NCBI RefSeq assembly: GCF_017963645.1
Contig: NZ_JAGMWN010000014.1
Span: 1 to 64,000 of the forward strand
Reading direction: 5' to 3'
DNA: 64,000 nucleotides
Origin: Marivibrio halodurans
GTDB lineage: Bacteria > Pseudomonadota > Alphaproteobacteria > UBA8366 > Aestuariispiraceae
Of the stretch, positions 44,520 to 52,707 are shown in pieces. Numbering within the stretch: position 1 is the stretch's first letter; every line of letters begins with the position of its first letter. The notes beneath the pieces were generated by a model that searched no databases, was not told where the DNA came from, and was given only the letters and a program-made list of their open reading frames with translations. A program made the translations under genes and the position numbers.

Positions 44520-44897
44520 TCAATCGGCCTCGTGGAACCCTGCCTCGACCAGCGCCCGCAGCGCCTCCAGCGCGGCCCCGGCCTCCGGTCCCTCGGCGGA
44601 TATCTCGATCGTGCTGTCCTGGCCGGCGGCCAGCATCATCAGCCCCATGATCGACCGGCCGCCGACGCTCTGCCCATCGCGGGAGACCGTGACCTCGGCA
44701 TCGAACCCCTCGCACAGCTTCACGAACTTGGCCGCCGCGCGCGCATGCAGGCCCCGCCGGTTCGGTATCGTCACCCGGCGCGACCGCCCCGCGCCGGACG
44801 AGCCACCGCCCGGCGTCTCGCCGCCGGCCCCGTCGGCTCCGTCAGCCCCATCAGCCTGGGCCGGATCGGGCCGGTTGCTGTCCGATCGCTCGCGCAT
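44520..44897 (-). CDS. ptsH: HPr phosphocarrier with N-terminal low-complexity extension
   Basis: A 125-residue protein. The C-terminal HPr domain (about 40-125) has NRRGLHARAAAKFV with the EI-phosphorylated histidine at about residue 51 (His15 in E. coli), and SVGGRSIMGLMMLA with the HprK target serine at about 82 (Ser46). The first about 38 residues are a Gly/Ala/Asp/Ser-rich extension absent from standard 85-90-residue HPr. Both regulatory residues are intact, fitting the presence of hprK in the same operon. The start ATG at 44897 sits 9 bases after the EIIA stop; a downstream alternative start inside the extension is not obvious. Confidence 0.93.
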   Translation of the reverse strand: MRERSDSNRPDPAQADGADGADGAGGETPGGGSSGAGRSRRVTIPNRRGLHARAAAKFVKLCEGFDAEVTVSRDGQSVGGRSIMGLMMLAAGQDSTIEISAEGPEAGAALEALRALVEAGFHEAD

Positions 44898-44906
44898 GAC
44901 CCGCCG

Positions 44907-45305
44907 TCAGTCGCGCAGCAGAGCGCTGGCGACATTGATATATTTGACCCCGGCCTCCTGCGCGGCCGCCACGGCGCGGTCCAGCGGTTCGGACGCGCGC
45001 ACGGAGGCGAGCTTCACCAGCATCGGCAGGTTCAGGCCCGCGATGACCTCCACCTTCGCCTTCTCCATGATCGAGATGGCGAGATTGGAGGGCGTGCCGC
45101 CGAACATGTCGGTCAGCAGCACGACACCGGCCCCGCCATCGACCTTGCCGACCTTGTCCAGGATCTCGGCCCGGCGCTGCTCCATGTCGTCGTCCGGGCC
45201 GATACAGACCGCATCGACATTCTCCTGCTTGCCGACAACATGCTCCAGCGCGGCCACGAATTCCGCCGCCAGATTGCCATGGGTCACCAGCACCATTCCG
45301 ATCAT
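44907..45305 (-). CDS. PTS EIIA component, mannose/fructose (ManX) type
   Basis: A soluble EIIA of 132 residues that accepts phosphate from HPr on a histidine close to the N-terminus (MVLVTHGNLA, His about 9). Further EIIA-Man motifs are EHVVGKQENVDAVCIGPDDDMEQRR and LLTDMFGGTPSNLA. No EIIB, EIIC or EIID is encoded here, so it is likely the regulatory end point of the relay rather than part of a sugar uptake complex. The start ATG overlaps the rapZ stop by 4 bases. Confidence 0.93.
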   Translation of the reverse strand: MIGMVLVTHGNLAAEFVAALEHVVGKQENVDAVCIGPDDDMEQRRAEILDKVGKVDGGAGVVLLTDMFGGTPSNLAISIMEKAKVEVIAGLNLPMLVKLASVRASEPLDRAVAAAQEAGVKYINVASALLRD

Positions 45306-46312
45306 AGCGCCCGCTCCTTCGAATTTCCCGGCCCGCCCGGCGCCGACGGTCCATCGTCCGCCTCCCGTCGCGGTGCCTCCCCGCCCGACGACGCCCCGCC
45401 CCGACGGTCGTCGCCATTCTCCTCGGCCCGTTCCAGATCGCGGTGGAACCGCGCGATCGACCAACCGGCCGCCTCCAATCGCCTAGCCAGGCACTCGGCC
45501 GTGTAGACGCTGCGATGGCGCCCCCCGGTACAGCCGATCGCGATCGTCAGATAGGCCTTTCCCTCCTGTTCGTAGCGCGGCAGGGTGCGGCGCAGCAAGG
45601 CGGAAAGGTCATCCAGGAACCCGTGAAAATCCGGGTCCGTCTCGATATGCGTCCCGACCGCGCCGTCCAGCCCGGTCAGCGGCCGCAAGACCGGATCGTA
45701 ATGCGGATTGCTGAGGAAGCGCGCATCGACGACCATATCCGCCTCGCGCGGGAGCCCATGGCGGAAGGCGAAGGACATCACCGTCACGGTCGGCCCGCCG
45801 GCGGTGCTGCCATGCCCGCCTTCCGGCGCGAAGAGGCCGCGCACCCGCTCCTTCAGCATCCAGGGGGTCAGGTCGCTGGTGTCGAGGCGCAGGTCCGCGC
45901 GCTCCAGCAAGGGGGCGAGCGTCCGGCGTTCCAGCGCGATGCCGTCGGCGACCGGCCGGTCGGCGGCCAGGGGATGACGACGGCGCGTCTCGGCGAAGCG
46001 CCGCATCAATTGCTCGTCCTCGCAATCCAGGAAGACGGTCACGACGCGCCGCCCGCCCTCCGCGCCGAGCCTGAGCGCGGTCCGGGTAAGCTGGTCCGGG
46101 TCGAAATCACGGGTGCGCACATCGACCCCGACCGCGAAGGGCGCGCGCGCCCCGCCGGGCGCTTCCCCTTCCATCGGCGCGGCGAGCCGGTCGAGCAGAC
46201 CGATCGGCAGATTGTCGATCGCCTCGAATCCCAGATCCTCCAGCACGGCAAGCACGCTCGACCGACCGGCCCCCGACATGCCGGTGACGAGGACGAGGTC
46301 CGGCACGCTCAC
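45302..46312 (-). CDS. rapZ: RapZ/YvcJ family nucleotide-binding protein
   Basis: A 336-residue P-loop protein. RapZ of E. coli is an RNase E adaptor that senses glucosamine-6-phosphate and binds small RNAs. The Walker A-like motif is GMSGAGRSS with arginine in place of lysine, as I recall in alphaproteobacterial members. Other family motifs are DNLPIGLLDRL, VTVFLDCEDEQLMRRFAETRRRHPL, the MSFAFRHGLPREADMVVDARFLSNPHYD block and IGCTGGRHRSVYTAECLARRL in the C-terminal RNA-binding domain. A charged, probably disordered tail of about 50 residues follows. The GTG at 46312 overlaps the hprK stop (GTGA) and is taken as the start. Confidence 0.94.
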   Translation of the reverse strand: MSVPDLVLVTGMSGAGRSSVLAVLEDLGFEAIDNLPIGLLDRLAAPMEGEAPGGARAPFAVGVDVRTRDFDPDQLTRTALRLGAEGGRRVVTVFLDCEDEQLMRRFAETRRRHPLAADRPVADGIALERRTLAPLLERADLRLDTSDLTPWMLKERVRGLFAPEGGHGSTAGGPTVTVMSFAFRHGLPREADMVVDARFLSNPHYDPVLRPLTGLDGAVGTHIETDPDFHGFLDDLSALLRRTLPRYEQEGKAYLTIAIGCTGGRHRSVYTAECLARRLEAAGWSIARFHRDLERAEENGDDRRGGASSGGEAPRREADDGPSAPGGPGNSKERAL

Positions 46313-47034
46313 GATACCCACGCCTTCGAGGAACGCCGGGCGGGCGGCCCCAGCCCGTCCCGACCGGCATCGGCCGCCGTGCCCTCGGCGCGCGCCCGCG
46401 CGATGGAAACGGCCCGCAGAATCTTCGTGGGCGTGGAGAGATCGAAGGCATGAAGACGAATCCGGGGAACCGCGGCCCCGGCGACATGGGCAGGGTCCGG
46501 CGCCGGCAAGCGCGGCACCTCCGATCGCGCGACCAGATCGACGACGAGAAGAAGTGGGGGACAATGCGGAGAAGGGCCTTCACCCGGGTCCGCCGCGAGC
46601 GCGCCGGTCACCCATTCATCCGACTCCAGCGTCACGATCCCAAGTCCCCGAACCTCGATCAAGCCCGCCAGCCCCTCGGGACAGGCGAGACGGGGGCCGT
46701 GCCCCGCCTTCCCCGGCCACAGGACGACCCGGTCGTCGGCGACCAGGCGCGCCGTGCCGGTGGCGATCATGCGCAAGGCCAAATCGGATTTTCCGGCACC
46801 GGACGGGCCGCGCAGCAATACCCCCGCGCCGGCTTCGCCCGACGCCCCTCCGGCTGGTTCTGGTGGCCTGGATGGTTCTGGTGACCCGGCTGGTTCTGGT
46901 AAAACGAGCCAAAGCGCCGTCGCGTGAATCGTCTCCAACCGCCGCGCCGTCCTATCCCACGCCCCGATCGATGTCCCCATCGGCGCCCCGCTTCGCGACA
47001 GGGTCCCGGCACCTCGTGCCCTTCCGGTCATCAT
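46309..47034 (-). CDS. hprK: HPr kinase/phosphorylase, C-terminal-domain-only form
   Basis: A 241-residue kinase that phosphorylates the regulatory serine of HPr. Only the catalytic domain is present, as is usual in Alphaproteobacteria. Walker A is LLRGPSGAGKSDLALRM (about 74-90), followed by RLVADDRVVLWPG, IEVRGLGIV and LLLVVDLVARSEVPRLP. Between the first strand (IHATALWLV) and the P-loop is an unusual proline/glutamate-rich insertion, three six-residue repeats (VLPEPA, GSPEPS, RPPEPA), encoded by 18-bp DNA repeats. In-frame ATGs at 47031 and 46980 are alternative starts. It is the first gene of the PTS operon and couples to rapZ by a GTGA overlap. Confidence 0.9.
   Translation of the reverse strand: MMTGRARGAGTLSRSGAPMGTSIGAWDRTARRLETIHATALWLVLPEPAGSPEPSRPPEPAGGASGEAGAGVLLRGPSGAGKSDLALRMIATGTARLVADDRVVLWPGKAGHGPRLACPEGLAGLIEVRGLGIVTLESDEWVTGALAADPGEGPSPHCPPLLLVVDLVARSEVPRLPAPDPAHVAGAAVPRIRLHAFDLSTPTKILRAVSIARARAEGTAADAGRDGLGPPARRSSKAWVS
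46852..46905. repeat. Three 18-bp tandem repeats inside hprK
   Basis: Three imperfect units (GGCTGGTTCTGGTGGCCT at 46852, GGATGGTTCTGGTGACCC at 46870, GGCTGGTTCTGGTAAAAC at 46888) sharing TGGTTCTGGT. Because the unit is a multiple of three, copy-number changes would keep the reading frame and alter only the length of the Pro-Glu linker before the P-loop. Confidence 0.88.
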
Positions 47035-47397
47035 GCCACGCCCCGACCCGCTGCCCCGAACTGCCGCCCCGAGCTATTGTCCGACGCCGATCAGCCTGCG
47101 GCGCGCAAGGGGCCACTGTCAATCATCCGCGGGCACGGCGCGAATCAGCCGGACGTCCGGCGGGCGATTCATTCGACCGCCGCCCGCGACCGTCCGACGC
47201 AGCCTGCGCGGCGCAGTCTGCCCGGCGCAGGCTGCCCGGCACAGTCTCCGCGCGCCCGGAAATGCGGCGGTCGGCGCGCCGCAATGTGGCGTAGTACCAC
47301 GATGTTGACGGAAAATGGGCAGTTCGATCTTGATCGCGACGCCGACGCACGCGTACACTCCGCCTCGTTCAATTCTCAAATCGAGAGGCAGGTACCC

Positions 47398-48003
47398 GTG
47401 AGCTTTCTGACCCGCGTCAACTCTCCGTTCCGCCCCTCCGTCAACACACGCCTGCGTGGCACCAGCCGCCGTTGGCGCGCGGGCATCGCGGCCCTCGCGA
47501 TGATCGGCATCGGCGCCGGCGCGGCGCAAGCCAATTGCTTGCAGGGCATCGAGTCCGGCACTTACGCGAAATCGGTTCGCACCCTTCAAAGCGATATGAT
47601 GGTGGCCGCGCTCTCGTGCAATGCCCGGGCGCTCTATAATAATTTCGCGGTGAGCTACCGGCCCGACCTCATGAAGCACGGTAAGGCGTTGAAATCTTAC
47701 TTCCAGGCCGTGCATGGCGGCGCCTCGACGCGCGAGCTGAACGCTTATGTGACGGAATTGGCGAATGACGCCTCTATCCGCCATGCGCGCACCGGCAGCG
47801 CCTTCTGCGAAGCGGCGGAGGGTGTGTTCGCGGACCTGATCGGCACCGAGAACCAGCATGTCGAGTTGGGCACCTATGCGCTGCGCTACGCCATCGCGGT
47901 GCGTCCGCAACTCGCCCAAGAGATCGCGACCGCCTCCGGCACGGGTGTCGACGGCGCGGCCTGCGACGAACTCGTGGCGCTCAACGGCCCCGTTACGGAA
48001 TAA
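47398..48003 (+). CDS. Secreted four-cysteine protein of unknown function
   Basis: A 201-residue protein I do not recognise. A long basic N-terminus (RLRGTSRRWRAG) precedes a hydrophobic core and a signal peptidase I-type site (AAQA before NCLQG, about residue 45/46). The mature part is helical in character, with four cysteines (NCLQ, SCNA, FCEA, ACDE) that could form two disulfides. I chose GTG 47398, which has GAGAGG upstream; an in-frame ATG near 47302 would add 32 residues. It is divergent from hprK and ends at a strong terminator. Codon use is like its neighbours. Confidence 0.75.
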   Translation: MSFLTRVNSPFRPSVNTRLRGTSRRWRAGIAALAMIGIGAGAAQANCLQGIESGTYAKSVRTLQSDMMVAALSCNARALYNNFAVSYRPDLMKHGKALKSYFQAVHGGASTRELNAYVTELANDASIRHARTGSAFCEAAEGVFADLIGTENQHVELGTYALRYAIAVRPQLAQEIATASGTGVDGAACDELVALNGPVTE

Positions 48004-48079
48004 GATTCATCCGACGAGCTGGTCCGGGTCTTTCCGGGGCTCTTCCTCGGATCTCTAGAGACGGTCCTGTAAGATCACG

Positions 48080-48116
48080 ACGAGCCGCCGTCCCATGACG
48101 GCGGCTCGTTCTGTTT
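48080..48116 (+). terminator. Rho-independent terminator
   Basis: A 13-bp perfect stem (ACGAGCCGCCGTC at 48080-48092, complement at 48097-48109) with a 4-base loop CCAT, followed by TCTGTTT. It ends the four-cysteine gene transcript. Confidence 0.9.
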
Positions 48117-48273
48117 CCGGCACGGCGACGTGCCCCCACGGACGGCCCCGCGGAAGGCGCGACGCGGCGGTCAGGTCGCCGAAATGGATGTTTTCCGGCT
48201 GTTATCCGCCCTTGGGCAACCATCGTGCGGCCTTCCCGGGATCAACCGCTTCTCTCCCCGTCACGCCCCCACA

Positions 48274-48315
48274 CACTTCCTCCTCCACGCACTTCCTCCC
48301 CCACGCACTTCCTCC
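48274..48315. repeat. 16-bp pyrimidine-rich tandem repeat
   Basis: Units CACTTCCTCCTCCACG (48274), CACTTCCTCCCCCACG (48290) and a third partial copy CACTTCCTCC (48306). Intergenic, about 60 bases downstream of the coiled-coil gene stop. Confidence 0.8.
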
Positions 48316-48376
48316 AAGGAACCTGGGGGTAGGCCCCAAACCCCGCCTCTCCCGGTTCCGGATGGAACCATCACGC

Positions 48377-51300
48377 TTATTCCTCCCGGCCGAGCGCGCG
48401 GTTAAGCAGGATATAGAGCTTTCCGACATCCGCCGTCATGAAGGTCGCATGCAACAGGTGCTCCGGATCGGCGCCCTGTGATTCCTCCAACAGCCGCTCG
48501 AACTGCTCGACATAACGGGTGGTGTATTTCCGCGCCTCGCCGTCCTCCTTCACCTTCTCTGCGATACGGCGAACGGCCGTGCCCTGTTTCTGGCGCAGCA
48601 AGGTGCGCGTGAAGATGCTCCGGTCCCCCTTGATGTAACGCCGCCAATCGGCTTCCGGCACCTCGCCCTGAAGCATGCGGGTCAGGTCGATCGAGATCGA
48701 GTTCAGATCCTCGACGATGAAACGCGCGGTCTTGAGGAACAGGTTGCGGCGGGCCTCGACCTCCTTGGTGGCGAGGGCCTTGGCCTGCGCCTCGGCATGC
48801 TGGGCCGCCTGGTCGAGGCGCCCCGCCTGGGTCGCGAACGCCTCGGCGGATTTCTCGGCCGAGCTGCTGGCCTTCTCCGCCGTCTCCAGAAGCGCGCCGG
48901 CCTTGTCCTCCAGCGTCTCTCCCAGCGTCCCGAGCGCGCCCTGGGCAAGCCCCGCCGCCTTCTCCAGGGCGACGATCCGTTCATCCAATCCGCCGCCGAC
49001 GCGTTCGATCTGCTGACGGGCCAGATCGCCGGCCGCGGCGACATCGCCGGACTGCCGGCGCAGCAGTTCGATCAAGGCCTCGATCCGCTCGCTCGCCTTG
49101 CCGGTCCGGCCCTCGACATCGCCGACCTGGGCCGCGAACGAATCCGAAACGAGTCGCAGCGCCTTCGAGGATTCCTCCGCCGCCAGCGACAACGCCTCGG
49201 CCTGCTGCTTCAACTGCTCGCGATTGTCCGCCACCTGCATACCGGCCTGGACCGAGGCGGTCGTGACCTTCTCGCTCTGAGTGGCGAATTTCTCGCCCAC
49301 CTGGTCGATCAGACCCAACGCCGTCTCCAGGGCCGATTGCAGCGCCCCATGCTCGTTGCGGAAGGCGCCGCCAGCCTTGGCCAGACGCTCGCTCACCTGA
49401 TCGCACGCCTCGCGCAGCTCCGCCACCCGGCGCGACAAGGTCTCGTCCAAGCCGGCTCCGCCCTCGGCCGCCTGTTTCGACGCGGCGTCGAGGGTATCGC
49501 GTTGGCGCGTGACCGCCTCGTCGAGCAGGCGGGCGCGCTCCCCGATCATCTCGGACAGCGTCTCCATCCGCTCCGCATCGGACTTCAAGCCGTCGCGAAT
49601 CGCCGCCGCGCGGGCCGACGCGCTCTCCCCGGCCGCTTCCAGCGCCGCCGTGCGCTCGCCCAGCGCCTTGGAGATCGCCTCGGCCCCGCCGCTCGCCGTC
49701 TCCGCCGCCTGACGCAAGGCCTCGCCGTCGCGGGTCAGCGCCTCGCCGACGCCGCGCGCGCGCTCCGCGCTCCAATCCGCCGCGGCGCGCAGAGCCTCGG
49801 CCTGGGCGCGCAAATCCTTCGCGACGGCCCGGCCCTGCTCCAATGTCGGATCGATATTGGCCTGCAGACGCTCGCCGCTCTTGGCGAGGCGTGCTGCGAC
49901 GGTTTCGATCCGCTCCTCGACCTGCCGGTCGAGCGCGCTCGCTTGCGCGGCGGTGGCCTCGGCCGCCTGCATCAGGGCCTCGGTCTGGCGGGAAAGCGCG
50001 GCACGCACCTGCTCCGCGCGCTTGGCCGAAACCTCTCCCGCCTTGCCCAGCGACTCGGCCTCCGCCGTCAGCGCCTCGCCCGCGCGGCGCACCTCGGCGC
50101 CGGCTTCCTCGGCGCTCCTCGCCAGAGCCTCCCGGTTCCGCCCACTCGCCTCGTCGATCAAGGTCGTCTGTTCCGCCAGACGCTCGGCGAGGCGTGTCAA
50201 TTCCTCGCTCTGCCGGGTGACGGCGGCGCGCACGGTCTCCGCCTTCTCGGCATTGCGCTCGCTCGCCCGGTCGAGCCCCAGGGTCTGTTCCTTCAACCGG
50301 GCCAGCACGGTTTCAACCTGCCCGGCGGAGCGCTCCAACGCCTCCTCCAAGCCCTTGCCGTGCTTCTCCAAGGCATCGTCGAGGCGACCGGAATAACGTG
50401 TGACCTGATCCTCCAGCTTCTCTCCGAGCCGCAGAGCGCGCGATTCGCTGGCATCGAGTCCTTCCGTCAGCCCCTCGTCGAGCGCCCGCAGCTTATGGCT
50501 CACGGTCTCGCCGAGCATCTCCGTGCGCTCGCCGAGCAATTCGCTCATCCGCTCGATCCGCGAACGGCTGTCCGCCAGAAGCCGGTCGAGGGCGCCCTGG
50601 GTCTGCGCGAAATGCGAATCCAACGCCTCACCCAGGCGCTTGCCTTCGCCGCGCAACCGCTCCGCGATACGGCCGGCACCGGCCTCGGCGGCGTTGCTGG
50701 CATGGGCGAGCGTCTTCGCCCCTTCCCCCAGATTGGCGGCGATCCGCTCCGCCGTGCCGTCGCTGCGCGCGGCGACCTCATCGAGATTGCCCGCATGGCG
50801 CTCGAACAGCTTACCCAGCGCATCGGCGCGTTCCGCCGCCCGCTCGGCCGCGCGAACCAGATCCTCGGCCTGCGCGTGAAGCGCCGATTCGATATCCCCC
50901 GCGCGGACCAGCGCCGCCTCGCTCGCGCTCTCCAGCGCCTGAACCTGCGCCTCCCCGCTCTCCTCGATCCGGCGTTGATGACGTTCCAGCCGGCCGGCCA
51001 CGGTCTCCAGCCGCTCGCTCTGGTGCCCCAACTGTTCGCGCAGCGCCTTCGCCCGGCTTTCCGAGCCACTGCCGGCGGCCTCCAACGCATCGAGTTGAAG
51101 CCGCAGCGTCTCGGCCAGTTCCGAAAGATTGGCGACCGCGATTTCCCCCGCCTGGGTCAGATCGTCGGTTTGGCGGCGCAGCGAATCGGCGACGGTGCGC
51201 ACGCGTTCCTCCTGCGTGTCGGCGGGATAGGTCAGCAGCGCCAATTGATGCCGCAACACCTCCGTGTGCAGGCGGATATCGGCCGAACGCCGGACATAGA

Positions 51301-51574
51301 GCGCGACCAGCCACAGCATCACCACCGGCAGCAGCAGGCCGGTCACCATCAGCGCGATCTCATGCGGCAGAAGCGCCGGCAGAAGCGCGAAACCGCCAAC
51401 CCATTGCAGATACCACCCCGCCAGGGCGAACCATGCGCCGCTCGACACCACGGCTGCCCAGCCGACGATCCTGCCCCGTCGATCGGCCGCGCGGCGTGCC
51501 GCCTGCATCTCGTCGGAGGTCGCTTCCTGCCGTGGGCGGTCGGCGGAGGGCAGTCGGGTTACCTTGGCGGTCAT
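48377..51574 (-). CDS. Giant membrane-anchored coiled-coil protein (TipN-like architecture)
   Basis: A 1065-residue protein of unknown function. A charged cytoplasmic N-terminus is followed by two hydrophobic segments at about residues 36-58 and 65-94. About 800 residues of Ala/Glu/Arg/Leu-rich alpha-helical heptads follow, with recurring blocks such as RAEQVRAALSRQTEALMQAAE, KAETVRAAVTRQSEELTRLAE and RARGVGEALTRDGEALRQAAE. The last about 130 residues are a distinct, conserved-looking domain (RFIVEDLNSISIDLTRMLQG, RYIKGDRSIFTRTLLRQ, YVEQFERLLEES). The two-TM plus long coiled-coil plan resembles Caulobacter TipN, a new-pole marker. This is an architectural comparison only, and an MCP-like or structural role is also possible. 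Monocistronic. Confidence 0.8.
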   Translation of the reverse strand: MTAKVTRLPSADRPRQEATSDEMQAARRAADRRGRIVGWAAVVSSGAWFALAGWYLQWVGGFALLPALLPHEIALMVTGLLLPVVMLWLVALYVRRSADIRLHTEVLRHQLALLTYPADTQEERVRTVADSLRRQTDDLTQAGEIAVANLSELAETLRLQLDALEAAGSGSESRAKALREQLGHQSERLETVAGRLERHQRRIEESGEAQVQALESASEAALVRAGDIESALHAQAEDLVRAAERAAERADALGKLFERHAGNLDEVAARSDGTAERIAANLGEGAKTLAHASNAAEAGAGRIAERLRGEGKRLGEALDSHFAQTQGALDRLLADSRSRIERMSELLGERTEMLGETVSHKLRALDEGLTEGLDASESRALRLGEKLEDQVTRYSGRLDDALEKHGKGLEEALERSAGQVETVLARLKEQTLGLDRASERNAEKAETVRAAVTRQSEELTRLAERLAEQTTLIDEASGRNREALARSAEEAGAEVRRAGEALTAEAESLGKAGEVSAKRAEQVRAALSRQTEALMQAAEATAAQASALDRQVEERIETVAARLAKSGERLQANIDPTLEQGRAVAKDLRAQAEALRAAADWSAERARGVGEALTRDGEALRQAAETASGGAEAISKALGERTAALEAAGESASARAAAIRDGLKSDAERMETLSEMIGERARLLDEAVTRQRDTLDAASKQAAEGGAGLDETLSRRVAELREACDQVSERLAKAGGAFRNEHGALQSALETALGLIDQVGEKFATQSEKVTTASVQAGMQVADNREQLKQQAEALSLAAEESSKALRLVSDSFAAQVGDVEGRTGKASERIEALIELLRRQSGDVAAAGDLARQQIERVGGGLDERIVALEKAAGLAQGALGTLGETLEDKAGALLETAEKASSSAEKSAEAFATQAGRLDQAAQHAEAQAKALATKEVEARRNLFLKTARFIVEDLNSISIDLTRMLQGEVPEADWRRYIKGDRSIFTRTLLRQKQGTAVRRIAEKVKEDGEARKYTTRYVEQFERLLEESQGADPEHLLHATFMTADVGKLYILLNRALGREE

Positions 51575-51902
51575 GCGTCGGGTCGCTCATGCTGAAGAGG
51601 ATGAAGAAGGGGATGGTACCGCGATTCCGTCGTTCATGCAGCCGGTTATCGTGCGCCGTTGAGACGCCGTCTCATGCGAGGTGGCGATTGTCGCCCCGGC
51701 CCGGGGCGGGTATGGTCGCGGCTTAGCATGAAAGCAGTCGCTTCGACTTCCGCGCGTGACGTGCCCCCGGGTCATCCACCCGGACCACCCTGGGCCCGTG
51801 ATGCGCGAAAACGCGTGCCCGCGCGCCACGCACCGACGCGGTCCTCGCCGATGCCCGCCGTAGCGTATAGCCCGTCCGAAAACCCGAGAAGGTCACCCCC
51901 TG
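51575..51902. other. Divergent intergenic region between the coiled-coil gene and upp
   Basis: About 330 bases with no credible gene. It should hold promoters for both divergent genes, but I see no strong consensus -35/-10 pair and no known riboswitch or operator. Confidence 0.5.
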
Positions 51903-52553
51903 ATGAAAACCGACCCGAAGTTCCCAACGCTTCATATCGTCGACCACCCGCTGGTCCAGCACAAGCTGACCTGGATGCGCAAGAAGGAGACGCCGACCGC
52001 GATGTTCCGGCATCTGCTGCGCGAGATATCGCTGCTGATGGGCTATGAAATCACGCGCCACGTGCCGATGATGACGGAGACGATCGATACGCCGCTGACC
52101 GATATGGAAGCCCCGGTCCTGTCGGGGCGCAAACCCGCGATCGTGCCGATCCTGCGCGCCGGGCTTGGCATGGCGGACGGGTTGGTGGAGTTGATGCCCT
52201 CCGCGCGGCTGGGCCATATCGGTCTCTACCGCGACCCGGCGACGAAGCGTCCGAAGGAGTATTACGTCAAATTGCCGGAGCCAGGCGGTCGCCTCTTCAT
52301 CCTGTGCGACCCGATGCTGGCGACCGGCCATTCGGCCGCGCACGCGGTCGACGTGCTGGTCCGCGAAGGGGTGGAGGAGCAGAATATCCGCTTCCTCTCC
52401 CTGGTTGCCGCCCCGGAAGGCGTGAAGATCCTGTCGGACGCGCATCCGAATGTCGCGATCTACACCGCCGCGCTCGACGAGAAGCTGGACGCCAACGCCT
52501 ATATCGTGCCCGGGTTGGGCGATGCCGGCGACCGCCTGTTCGGCACGAAATAA
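51903..52553 (+). CDS. upp: Uracil phosphoribosyltransferase
   Basis: Cytoplasmic pyrimidine salvage enzyme of 216 residues converting uracil and PRPP to UMP. Family features are [20 protein letters not shown] at the N-terminus, [32 protein letters not shown], the PRPP-binding loop [21 protein letters not shown], and the C-terminal uracil-binding segment [17 protein letters not shown]. Length is normal. It seems to be a single gene. Confidence 0.97.
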   Translation: MKTDPKFPTLHIVDHPLVQHKLTWMRKKETPTAMFRHLLREISLLMGYEITRHVPMMTETIDTPLTDMEAPVLSGRKPAIVPILRAGLGMADGLVELMPSARLGHIGLYRDPATKRPKEYYVKLPEPGGRLFILCDPMLATGHSAAHAVDVLVREGVEEQNIRFLSLVAAPEGVKILSDAHPNVAIYTAALDEKLDANAYIVPGLGDAGDRLFGTK

Positions 52554-52707
52554 CGAATAAACGCGACGTCCGGCTCGACACGTCACGATCTCGCCCCAAT
52601 GATTGACTCATGATGGCGCGCGAGGGTCGCTTGGGGTGGCCCATTGGGATGGATCGAACGGCGGGGATGATGTCGGCGCCCCCATCAAATGAGGGAGAAC
52701 CTGTGAC

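Larger units (their letters stand above)
48004..48376. other. Intergenic region with terminator and short tandem repeats
   Basis: About 370 bases between the convergent four-cysteine gene and the coiled-coil gene. It contains the terminator at 48080-48116 and a pyrimidine-rich repeat block at 48274-48315. I see no credible gene. Confidence 0.6.

Noticed and set aside
45302-46312. Loss of ATP binding by RapZ because Walker A lysine is arginine
   Set aside because: To my knowledge the GRS version of the motif is common in alphaproteobacterial RapZ proteins, so it is a lineage feature rather than a defect in this gene.
48797-51595. 932-codon open frame on the + strand opposite the coiled-coil gene
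   Set aside because: Mirror of a repetitive Ala/Glu/Arg helical gene. Codon bias and start/RBS context favour the minus strand; the + translation is Arg/Gly/Leu-rich low complexity.
51903-52553. Attenuator or PyrR-like control of upp
   Set aside because: No terminator/anti-terminator pair is visible in the 330-base upstream region.
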